Origin: DATCZB01 sp035513215
GTDB lineage: Bacteria > Pseudomonadota > Gammaproteobacteria > Steroidobacterales > Rariloculaceae
Assembly: GCA_035513215.1 (NCBI GenBank)
Contig: DATKCK010000110.1
Span: 1-13,444, forward strand
Direction: 5' to 3'
Length of the DNA stretch: 13,444 bases
The position numbers and the translations under genes were made by a program. The notes beneath the pieces were generated by a model that saw only the letters and a program-made list of their open reading frames with translations, was not told where the DNA came from and searched no databases. Each line of letters starts with the position of its first letter. Within the stretch, counting starts at the first letter, position 1. This document shows, in pieces, positions 1-6,484 of this stretch.

Positions 1-34
1 GGGGTCTGACCCCATTTTCATCCCATTTTCATCC
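1..34 (-). repeat. REP-like palindromic repeat, left edge
   Basis: Positions 1-13 are the odd palindrome GGGGTCTGACCCC. Read on the minus strand, positions 1-17 give AAATGGGGTCAGACCCC, identical to 13425-13441 at the other edge. Positions 11-21 and 22-32 are two perfect copies of the 11-mer CCCATTTTCAT, so a truncated second copy of the repeat lies next to the full one. The block begins about 8 nt beyond the stop codon of the permease gene. Palindromes of this kind are typical of dispersed intergenic repeats (REP/RAYT type); that family assignment is inference and no search was possible. It could also act as a weak hairpin terminator for the ABC operon. Confidence 0.7.
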
Positions 35-42
35 ACCCAAGT

Positions 43-1374
43 TCACCCTGCGCGGATCCAGCGCAGGAGGGTGCGGAAGTTCGGGGGCTTGCCGGTCAAG
101 AGGAGGCCGATGCTGAAGACGCGCGCGGCGCACCAGATGGCGACGTAGACGAAGACGATGCCGACGGCAATCGAGAGCCAGACCTGCCAGGCCGGCGGCG
201 GCTCGGTCGAAGCGAGCCTGAGCAGCATGCCGAAGGTGTTGATCGGCGGAATGAAGCTCGCGGACACGCTGAGCACGGAGCTCGGGTCGCGCGATATAGG
301 CCACCAGAGAAACATCGGCAGCATCAGCAGAATCGAGAACGGCATCATCAGCGACTGCGCTTCCCTGAGCTCGTTGACGGCCGCGCCAATCGCCATCATC
401 AGCGATCCGACCGTGAAAAACGCGATGAAGAAGAACACGAACAGATAGACGACCAGCGTGGTATCGATCAGGCCGAGCAGCGAGAACGACGACAGCGCGA
501 CGAGCCCGACGACGAGATAGATCGACATCCCGAGCAGGCTGTGCGACATGTGCCCGAGGAGCTTGCCGGTCATGAGCTGCATCGGCGACACGGCCGAGAG
601 TAGCACCTCGACGACGCGGCTCGACTTTTCCTCGATCGTTGACGTCATCAGCATCTGGCCGCCGCCCATGATCCCCATGAAGAGCAGAAACATGAACGCG
701 ATCGGCAGCAGGACGTTGAGCCCGCCGACCGTCTCGCGCTCCTCCGTTTCGGTCACGGTCATGGACTGGCCCCGCTCGATGCGCATGAGCCGATTGACGG
801 TCTCGCGGTCGAAGCCATAGGTCTCGATCCTGAGATTGATGATCGCGTCTCTTAGCATCGAGTGGACGGCGGAGCTCTCGCGCTCGTCGATATCGGGCCC
901 GACATAGATGTCATAGCTGCCGAGCACCCCGACGTCGCTTTCGATCGCATCGGGGTGGACCTCGACGAGCGCAAGCAATCCACCGGCGTCGGGCGGCTCG
1001 TGCAGATACTGCTTCTCGCTTTCGATATCGGTGCCTGCCGCAAGCTGCATCAGCGTGAAGTCGGGGCCGATCTCGAGCGTCTCGACGACGTCGGCGGCAC
1101 CCGCGAGCGCCCCGCCGCTCTCGCGCAGCTCCTCGGCGAGCTGCCGCTCCATCTGATTCGAGTCGAGCACGCGACGCGCTTCGGCCGTGACGAGGCCGGT
1201 TGGGTCGAGAATGGCGATCCGGCCCGACGGCCGGAAGCCGTCATCGTCCATCAGGCCGAAGACGAAGGAGACGACGGCAATCATGACGGGCAAAAAGAGC
1301 AGACCGATCAGGAAGGCCTTGGTGAATACCGTCGCCACGAACTCGCGCGACGCAATCCAGAGAATCTTCTTCAT
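43..1374 (-). CDS. ABC-2 type transporter permease (NatB-like)
   Basis: This 443-residue protein is the membrane subunit of an ABC exporter of the NatAB class (ABC2_membrane_3 type). An N-terminal membrane segment spans roughly residues 19-41. A large extracytoplasmic domain covers about 42-215, and about five more segments follow at 218-240, 272-300, 305-332, 343-360 and 397-422. The stretch around residues 241-270, with TSTIEEKSSRVVEVLLSAVS, is the hallmark cytoplasmic loop of this family and probably contacts the ATPase. The ATG at 1374 overlaps the upstream ATPase stop codon in an ATGA arrangement, so the two are translationally coupled. NatAB of Bacillus extrudes sodium, but other members have other or unknown substrates; the substrate here cannot be read from sequence. 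The stop lies only about 8 nt from the left-edge repeat. Confidence 0.9.
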   Translation of the reverse strand: MKKILWIASREFVATVFTKAFLIGLLFLPVMIAVVSFVFGLMDDDGFRPSGRIAILDPTGLVTAEARRVLDSNQMERQLAEELRESGGALAGAADVVETLEIGPDFTLMQLAAGTDIESEKQYLHEPPDAGGLLALVEVHPDAIESDVGVLGSYDIYVGPDIDERESSAVHSMLRDAIINLRIETYGFDRETVNRLMRIERGQSMTVTETEERETVGGLNVLLPIAFMFLLFMGIMGGGQMLMTSTIEEKSSRVVEVLLSAVSPMQLMTGKLLGHMSHSLLGMSIYLVVGLVALSSFSLLGLIDTTLVVYLFVFFFIAFFTVGSLMMAIGAAVNELREAQSLMMPFSILLMLPMFLWWPISRDPSSVLSVSASFIPPINTFGMLLRLASTEPPPAWQVWLSIAVGIVFVYVAIWCAARVFSIGLLLTGKPPNFRTLLRWIRAG

Positions 1375-2345
1375 GCGCTTGCCTCGAGCGCAGTCGGCTT
1401 CCTGATCTCGGACAGGAGCGCCTCGGCCTCGTCGCCGGACTCGCCCGCCACAAGCCGAACGAATATGTCCTCGAGCCGGGGGCGGCTGAGCTCCATGCGC
1501 GCAACGGGCAGCGTGGTAGCGATGCGTCCCATCATGGCCGCCGGATCGGTGCCGCTCGCAAGATGAAGCTCGATGAGCCCCTCATGCTGCTCGACGAGCT
1601 CGACACCATCGACATTCTCGAGGACGCGGGTATCCGCATCCGCCTCGAGCGGCTCGACGATGATCTTGCCCGTGTCGTACTGTCCCCGAATCGCCTGGAT
1701 CGGATCGTCGAGGACCTTTCTTCCCTTGTGCATCATGATGATGTGATCGCAAATGTCCTCGGCCTGCAGCATGACGTGAGTCGAGAACAGAATCGTCGCC
1801 CCGCGGCGATGCTCGGCGACGATCAGGTCGCGCAACAAGCGCATGTTCACGGGATCGAGACCGCTGAAGGGCTCATCGAGAATCAAAAGCTCAGGCTTGT
1901 TGATAATCGCGGCGGCGAACTGAATCTTCTGCCGCATGCCCTTCGAGAGTTCCTCGCAGGCATCGCGCTCGACATCGGGCAGCCGCACGCGCTCGAGCAG
2001 CGACTCGACGCGCCCGCGGATTTCCCCTTCGGGGACACCCTTGAGCCTGGCGATGAACGTCAGGTAGGCACCGACGCGCATGTTCTTGTAGACGCCGCGC
2101 TCCTCGGGCAGATAGCCGATCTTGTCCTTGGCCTCGAGCGCCGAGCGGTGGCCGAGCACCTCGAGCTCCCCCGAATCGGGAAACAGGATCGACATCAGCA
2201 TGCGGATCGTCGTCGTCTTGCCCGCGCCGTTCGGACCGATGAAGCCGTAAAGGCACCCGGCTGGAATCGAAAGGTCGAGATCCCTGACGGCTTTCGTGTC
2301 GCCGAACGTCTTGGTCACGCCTTTGATACGGATCGCGTCGGCCAT
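1371..2345 (-). CDS. ABC transporter ATP-binding protein (NatA-like)
   Basis: This 324-residue ATPase would energise the NatB-like permease encoded downstream. Visible motifs are Walker A GPNGAGKTT (residues 37-45), a Q-loop region GYLPEERG in which glutamate takes the usual glutamine place, the signature LSKGMRQK (133-140), Walker B LLILDEP (153-159) and the switch histidine in STH (190). LSKGM in place of LSGGQ is common in this subfamily. Residues after about 220 form the C-terminal extension usual for NatA-type proteins (DUF4162-like). I chose the ATG at 2345 (MADAIRIKGV), which fits the normal N-terminus. An in-frame GTG at 2372 would add nine residues, but the purine-rich SD at 2390-2397 is too far from it. 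The ATG overlaps the stop of a short leader ORF by one base. Confidence 0.92.
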   Translation of the reverse strand: MADAIRIKGVTKTFGDTKAVRDLDLSIPAGCLYGFIGPNGAGKTTTIRMLMSILFPDSGELEVLGHRSALEAKDKIGYLPEERGVYKNMRVGAYLTFIARLKGVPEGEIRGRVESLLERVRLPDVERDACEELSKGMRQKIQFAAAIINKPELLILDEPFSGLDPVNMRLLRDLIVAEHRRGATILFSTHVMLQAEDICDHIIMMHKGRKVLDDPIQAIRGQYDTGKIIVEPLEADADTRVLENVDGVELVEQHEGLIELHLASGTDPAAMMGRIATTLPVARMELSRPRLEDIFVRLVAGESGDEAEALLSEIRKPTALEASA

Positions 2346-2383
2346 CAGAAGCGCAGCTTCGTCCACCCGCACACCCGCCTCAT
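2345..2383 (-). other. Possible 12-codon leader peptide before natA-like gene
   Basis: On the minus strand an ATG at 2383-2381 opens a 12-codon ORF (MRRVCGWTKLRF) that ends with TGA at 2347-2345. The last base of this stop is the A of the natA-like ATG, giving a TGATG junction. A strong Shine-Dalgarno sequence, GGGGGAGG, lies about 6 nt before the leader ATG, whereas the natA ATG has no good SD of its own. The pattern fits translational coupling by re-initiation, but a small ORF this short can arise by chance. No translation evidence is available. Confidence 0.35.
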
Positions 2384-2389
2384 CGGATT

Positions 2390-2397
2390 CCTCCCCC
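2390..2397 (-). promoter_or_regulatory. Strong Shine-Dalgarno upstream of natA-like operon
   Basis: The minus strand reads GGGGGAGG here. It is ideally spaced (about 6 nt) for the leader ATG at 2383, about 17 nt from the GTG at 2372 and about 44 nt from the ATG at 2345. It therefore argues for the leader ORF or coupled initiation and against direct loading at the natA-like ATG. Confidence 0.5.
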
Positions 2398-2490
2398 TTT
2401 CAGAACGTTCGAATCTCGCCGGAGGCACGCGATTGTGACGGCTTCGGTGTAACCAAGGCTTCGGATGAAGCGTCTCCTGTGCGTGGTTCG

Positions 2491-2496
2491 ATTATA
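2491..2496 (-). promoter_or_regulatory. Sigma70-type -10 box for the NatAB-like operon
   Basis: The minus strand carries a perfect TATAAT. At 17 nt spacing the -35 position reads TGGGAC, a poor match, so an activator or a weak -35 may be involved. A start near 2484 would give a 5' leader of roughly 100 nt to the short ORF and about 140 nt to the natA-like ATG. Confidence 0.5.
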
Positions 2497-2562
2497 CGAG
2501 GCCGGAGAGCCAAGTCCCATCAGCGTGGGGATCGAGTCTCTGCAGCGGGAATCGCAAATCGC

Positions 2563-2568
2563 TAGAAT
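2563..2568 (+). promoter_or_regulatory. Putative -10 box for the YIP1-MacAB operon
   Basis: TAGAAT matches five of six consensus positions. No strong -35 is visible at 16-18 nt spacing (CTGCAG or TGCAGC). If this is the promoter, transcription starts near 2575. That excludes the in-frame ATG at 2567 as the start of the next gene and supports the GTG at 2627. Confidence 0.4.
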
Positions 2569-2611
2569 GGCCGCCGTTTCGAAAGACCGAGCCGGGCCGG
2601 TGGACACGAAC

Positions 2612-2617
2612 GAGGGG
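2612..2617 (+). promoter_or_regulatory. Ribosome binding site deciding the GTG start at 2627
   Basis: GAGGGG lies 9 nt before the GTG at 2627. It is the only good SD among the candidate starts of this ORF, and the protein from this point begins just before the conserved YIP1 N-terminal region. Confidence 0.55.
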
Positions 2618-2626
2618 ACGGCGACT

Positions 2627-3334
2627 GTGCCAAAAAAGAACACTCTCAACATGATCGTTGACGTGTTCGCGTCGCCCGGCGAGGCCTTCGCGTCGATCAA
2701 GGAACGCCCGACGGTTCTCGTGCCGATCCTGCTCGTGTGCATCGCGGCGGCGGCGCCTGCCTGGCTGTATCTGCTCCAGGTCGATATCGGATGGCTCGTG
2801 GAGCGTCAGCTCAGCGCGCAGAGGTTCATCGACCTGACCGATGCGCAGATCGAAACGATCGCCAACGCCGCCGCGGACCGGGGACGCGCATTCACAATCG
2901 CGCAGAGCGTCGCCGGCACGTTCGTTTTCGTTACGGCCTTCGTGCTGATCCAGGCGCTGTACCTGAGGATCGTCTCGGCCTTCAGGAAAGACGCCGTCCG
3001 GTACAAGCAATGGTTGAGCCTCGTGAGCTGGGCATCCCTGCCCGCCATCCTCGGTTCGATCGCATCCGTTGTTTTCGTCCTTACGAACGATGTGAGCTTC
3101 GTCGAACAGACGGCAATCAATCCACTGAGCTTCGGGAATCTTCTGCAGCTCGATCCGTCGAACTCGAGTACGCTGATGACAGTGGCAAGGAACCTGAGCC
3201 CGATAAACGTCTGGTCCCTGGTCCTCGTATTTCTCGGTTACCGCGCGCTTTCCGGGGCGAGTCTCGGGACGGCCGCCGCCGTGCTCCTGGCTCCCGTGAT
3301 CTTCATCGTCGCCATCGTCATTGCCCTCATCTGA
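2627..3334 (+). CDS. YIP1-family integral membrane protein
   Basis: The product is a 235-residue membrane protein resembling the bacterial YIP1 family. The N-terminal stretch DVFASPGEAFASIKERP (residues 12-28) is the typical lead-in, followed by about five membrane segments at 30-50, 92-115, 130-152, 193-210 and 213-234. Residues 55-90 form a polar loop. Bacterial YIP1 proteins have no settled biochemical role. This gene heads an operon with a MacA-type adaptor 18 nt downstream and the two MacB-type subunits after that, so it may be an accessory inner-membrane component of that transporter; this is inference from context. The GTG start at 2627 is preferred because of GAGGGG at 2612-2617. Upstream in-frame ATGs at 2465 and 2567 lie at or before the probable promoter. 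Confidence 0.78.
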   Translation: MPKKNTLNMIVDVFASPGEAFASIKERPTVLVPILLVCIAAAAPAWLYLLQVDIGWLVERQLSAQRFIDLTDAQIETIANAAADRGRAFTIAQSVAGTFVFVTAFVLIQALYLRIVSAFRKDAVRYKQWLSLVSWASLPAILGSIASVVFVLTNDVSFVEQTAINPLSFGNLLQLDPSNSSTLMTVARNLSPINVWSLVLVFLGYRALSGASLGTAAAVLLAPVIFIVAIVIALI

Positions 3335-3352
3335 AGCACGCGAGATTCTCGA

Positions 3353-4522
3353 ATGGCCAAGAAGCTGCTGATCGTCGCCCTCATCATTGCGCTCGTCATA
3401 GCGGTGCCGCTCGCTCGTCGAATCGGCGGCGGCGGCCAGGCCGTCCCCGTCGTGCTCGAGAGCGTGGGCCCCCGCAGCATCCAGACATCCGTGCTGGCTT
3501 CCGGTCGACTCGTTCATGAAGACGAAGTTAATCTCAGCACCGAGCAACCCGGCCGTGTCACCGCAATCTACGTCGAGGAAGGCGACACGGTGCACAGCGG
3601 ACAGTTGGTGCTCCAGATCGATGACGAGCGATATCGCACGGCTGTCGAGCAGCGCGAAGCCGCGCTTCGCATGCAGCAGATCGCGATCGAACGGCAGCAA
3701 ACGCAGCTCGACAACCTTCGCAGACAATGGGAGCGAACGGCCGAGCTCAGGGAACGAGGGCTGATCGACGAGGACAGCTTCGACACGTCCACGAACAACC
3801 TCCGAGTCGCCGAGATCGACCTGAGATCCAACCAGGAGCAGCTGCGGCAGTCTCAGGCGCAGCTCGATCAGGCCGAGGATGACTTGCGCAAGACGCAGGC
3901 GTTTTCACCGATCGACGGCACCGTAACATCGCTCGACATCGAAGTCGGTGAAACCGCGATCTCAAGCTCGACGAACGTGCCGGGATCGAGCCTGATGACG
4001 ATCGCCGACACATCGACGATCCTGACTGAGGTCAATGTGGACGAGGCGGACATCGCATCGATCAGAGTCGGGCAGAAGGCGGACATCTTCGCGATCGCCT
4101 ATCCGGACGATCCTGTCCAAGGCGTTATCGAATCGATTGCCTTGTCGGCCAAAGTCGCCGAGGGCGAGCAGGGACGCAGCTTCGAAGTCAAGATCCGCAT
4201 CACCGACACGAGGGGAATCGAGCTTCGGCCCGGCATGAGTTGCCGCACCGAGATCTTCACCGACCTGAGGGAAGGCGCGCTGGCGGTTCCGATACAGGCC
4301 ATCATCATCGAAGAGGATCTGACCGAGGATGAAACGCGCTACTACGTGTATCAACGCGACGGAGACCGCGTTCGCCGCGTCGAGGTAGAGGTCGGAATTT
4401 CCGACGACACCTATCAGGAAGTCGCAAGCGGTCTCAGGGAAGGTGACGAGATCGTCATCGGTCCCGACAGGATCCTCCGTAATCTCGAGGATGGGGACAC
4501 GATCACGGTAGCGGAAACCTAG
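3353..4522 (+). CDS. Efflux periplasmic adaptor, HlyD/MacA type
   Basis: This 389-residue membrane-fusion protein would bridge the inner-membrane MacB-type transporter to an outer-membrane channel (TolC-like, not encoded here). Residues 5-20 form an N-terminal membrane anchor; no lipobox cysteine is present. The first half of the lipoyl domain is at about 60-95 (GRVTAIYVEEGDTVHSGQ), a helical hairpin rich in Gln, Arg and Glu spans 96-180, and the second lipoyl half follows at 183-220 (FSPIDGTVTSLDIEVGE). A beta-barrel domain covers about 222-305 (ELRPGMSCRTEI near 290-301) and a membrane-proximal domain runs to the end. It lies 18 nt after the YIP1 gene, and its TAG stop overlaps a GTG of the next gene. 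The family moves macrolides, peptides, siderophores or lipoproteins; the substrate here is unknown. I withhold the symbol macA because many paralogues share this architecture. Confidence 0.9.
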   Translation: MAKKLLIVALIIALVIAVPLARRIGGGGQAVPVVLESVGPRSIQTSVLASGRLVHEDEVNLSTEQPGRVTAIYVEEGDTVHSGQLVLQIDDERYRTAVEQREAALRMQQIAIERQQTQLDNLRRQWERTAELRERGLIDEDSFDTSTNNLRVAEIDLRSNQEQLRQSQAQLDQAEDDLRKTQAFSPIDGTVTSLDIEVGETAISSSTNVPGSSLMTIADTSTILTEVNVDEADIASIRVGQKADIFAIAYPDDPVQGVIESIALSAKVAEGEQGRSFEVKIRITDTRGIELRPGMSCRTEIFTDLREGALAVPIQAIIIEEDLTEDETRYYVYQRDGDRVRRVEVEVGISDDTYQEVASGLREGDEIVIGPDRILRNLEDGDTITVAET

Positions 4523-4530
4523 TGCTCGCC

Positions 4531-5232
4531 ATGCCCCTAATCGAGCTGCAAAAGATCAGCCGGCACTACCAGATGGGCCAGCAACTGATCAAAGCCGTCG
4601 ACGAAATCGATCTGACGATCGAGCGCAACGAATACGTCATGTTCAGCGGCTCGTCGGGCTCCGGGAAGTCCACCGTCATGAACATCATCGGGTGTCTCGA
4701 CACGCCGACCTCAGGCTCGTACGTCCTCAACGGAAATACGGTCCGGGGTCTCGACGAGAACGCCCTGGCCGACATTCGCAATCACGAGATCGGCTTCATT
4801 TTTCAGACGTTTAACCTGTTGCCACGGGCTACGGCGCTCAAGAATGTCATGCAACCGCTCGTATACAGAGGGCTGAGGCACTCGGATCGAAAGGCCGCTG
4901 CCGAGGAAGTCCTGGCACGTGTCGGCCTCGCCGAACGAGCTAATCACCTGCCGAACGAGCTCTCGGGCGGACAACGGCAGAGGGTAGCGATCGCCCGGGC
5001 TCTCGTGACGCGCCCGTCGATTCTTCTCGCCGACGAGCCGACCGGAAATCTGGATTCGCGGACCACGACCGAGATTCTCGGACTGTTCGACGAGCTGCAC
5101 TCCGATGGCCAGACGATCATCGTGGTTACGCACGAGCCCGATGTCGCGGCACACGGCACGCGCACGATCCGTCTGCACGACGGCTGCATCGAGTCCGATG
5201 AGAGAAACGTGAGTCGAAACCGTGCCCACTAA
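4531..5232 (+). CDS. ABC transporter ATP-binding protein (MacB/LolD-type)
   Basis: This 233-residue ATPase belongs to the MacB/LolD/FtsE branch. Motifs are Walker A GSSGSGKS (residues 40-47), Q-loop FQTFNLLP (Q92), signature LSGGQRQRVAIARAL (144-158), Walker B ILLADEPTGNLD (164-175) and switch histidine THE (H201). The insert GLDENALADIRNHEIGFIFQ is typical of this branch. It should act as a dimer beneath the FtsX-type permease encoded next. I chose the ATG at 4531 (MPLIELQ), which matches the usual start of the family. A GTG at 4522, overlapping the adaptor stop as TAGTG, would add three residues and cannot be excluded, since neither start has a convincing SD. In E. coli MacB the ATPase and permease are fused; here they are separate, as in many split MacAB-like systems. 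Confidence 0.93.
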   Translation: MPLIELQKISRHYQMGQQLIKAVDEIDLTIERNEYVMFSGSSGSGKSTVMNIIGCLDTPTSGSYVLNGNTVRGLDENALADIRNHEIGFIFQTFNLLPRATALKNVMQPLVYRGLRHSDRKAAAEEVLARVGLAERANHLPNELSGGQRQRVAIARALVTRPSILLADEPTGNLDSRTTTEILGLFDELHSDGQTIIVVTHEPDVAAHGTRTIRLHDGCIESDERNVSRNRAH

Positions 5233-6484
5233 CTCAAAAGTCGGCATCGGAATACACGCCTCGATCTGGTTCGCCTTCACCGAAGGCGCGCGCGCGGCCC
5301 TGGAATCGATCCGTGCGCACGGCTTTCGCAGCTTCCTGACGGCGCTTGGCATCGTTATCGGCGTGGCCTCGGTCATCGCGATGGTGTCGATTATCCAGGG
5401 CCTGAGCCAGCTCATTAATCAGCAGTTCGAAGGGCTCGGGAGCAATAGCATCACCGTGCAGGCTTACACGTCGTTCGAGGACCAGATACAGGGACGTTTC
5501 AACCGCCTCACGCCGAACGATCTCGACCTGATTCGCTATCGGGTCCAGGGTATCGAGTCGATTACGCCGATCGTCGGCGGCTCCGGAACGGTCCGCTACG
5601 GCAGTCAAACGGCCGTTGCGCGCGGAATCGGCTCGACCTATAGCTACCAGGAGATCGGGCAATACTATGCGGCGAAAGGACGCTTCATCTCCGCAAGCGA
5701 TGATGAGACGCGTCGACGCGTCGCAGTGATCGGCGAGGAGATCCGGCAGGACCTGTCGCTTCCCGAGGACCCCGTCGGGGAATACGTCCAGTTCAATGGT
5801 GCATGGCTCAAGATCATCGGCCTTCTCGAACCCAAGGGCGAGATCCTGGGACAGAGTCAGGACAACGTCATGATCATCCCGTACAGCACCATGGTCAGCG
5901 TACAGCCGAACCGGGCCCGCCCGGAGATCGCGATCGCGCTCACAGTCGCCGATCTGAACGACATGGAGAACGTGACTCAGTCCATCGCGCGCCTGCTTCG
6001 AAGCGCCCACGGAATCGATGACGAGAACGATGACGATTTCCGGATTCAGAGCGCGGAGCAGCTTCAGGATTCGATCCAGACCATTCTCGGCACGGCAACG
6101 GTCGTCATGGGGGGAATCGTCGGCATTTCGTTGCTCGTCGGTGGCATTGGCATCATGAACATCATGCTTGTCTCGGTTACCGAACGCACACGCGAGATCG
6201 GAATCTGCAAAGCGATCGGTGCCAAACGTCACCACATCCTGCTTCAGTTCCTGCTCGAAGCGCTGGTTCTGTGTCTGCTCGGCGGTTTTATCGGGCTCGT
6301 CCTCGGCTACGGCATAGGCGCGCTCGCCGCCGGGCTCATACCGGAGTTTCCCGAGGCGTATACGCCGCTTTGGGCCGTGGGCCTCGCGCTAGGCTTCTCC
6401 GGCCTAGTCGGCGTCGTGTTCGGCATCCTGCCGGCGGCCAAGGCCGCCAACCTGGACCCGATCAGCTCGCTGCGTTACGAGTGA
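5222..6484 (+). CDS. ABC transporter permease, MacB/FtsX type
   Basis: The product is a 420-residue inner-membrane permease with the four-segment MacB fold. The first membrane segment is at about 37-60. A periplasmic MacB_PCD-like domain spans about 61-285, and three further segments lie at 290-318, 343-372 and 383-405. The stretch LVGGIGIMNIMLVSVTERTR (305-324), followed by EIGICKAIGAKR, and the C-terminal AAKAANLDPISSLRYE are diagnostic. MacB-type pumps use ATP to drive substrates already in the periplasm through the adaptor and outer-membrane channel (mechanotransmission). The GTG start at 5222 overlaps the ATPase gene by 11 nt, indicating coupling. The last 23 nt overlap the 3' end of serS on the other strand. 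Substrate is unknown. Confidence 0.92.
   Translation: MPTNSKVGIGIHASIWFAFTEGARAALESIRAHGFRSFLTALGIVIGVASVIAMVSIIQGLSQLINQQFEGLGSNSITVQAYTSFEDQIQGRFNRLTPNDLDLIRYRVQGIESITPIVGGSGTVRYGSQTAVARGIGSTYSYQEIGQYYAAKGRFISASDDETRRRVAVIGEEIRQDLSLPEDPVGEYVQFNGAWLKIIGLLEPKGEILGQSQDNVMIIPYSTMVSVQPNRARPEIAIALTVADLNDMENVTQSIARLLRSAHGIDDENDDDFRIQSAEQLQDSIQTILGTATVVMGGIVGISLLVGGIGIMNIMLVSVTERTREIGICKAIGAKRHHILLQFLLEALVLCLLGGFIGLVLGYGIGALAAGLIPEFPEAYTPLWAVGLALGFSGLVGVVFGILPAAKAANLDPISSLRYE

Noticed and set aside
29..304. Minus-strand 91-codon frame at the left edge
   Set aside because: It is an out-of-frame shadow of the NatB-like permease C-terminus and runs into the edge repeat.
2481..2500. tRNA-like T-loop (GGTTCGATT) on the plus strand
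   Set aside because: No matching T-stem, acceptor stem or anticodon arm could be built around it.
2380..2742. 120-codon minus-strand frame in the divergent spacer
   Set aside because: It starts inside the YIP1 gene, covers both candidate promoters, has no SD and no recognisable family.
3341..3351. Small palindrome CGAGATTCTCG just before the adaptor start
   Set aside because: Eleven bases with a 5-bp stem and no T-run; common by chance, and more likely to be simply where the ribosome binds.
2492..3727. 411-codon minus-strand frame opposite the YIP1 and adaptor genes
   Set aside because: It has a His/Asp/Arg/Glu-rich shadow composition, crosses a real intergenic gap and has no domain.
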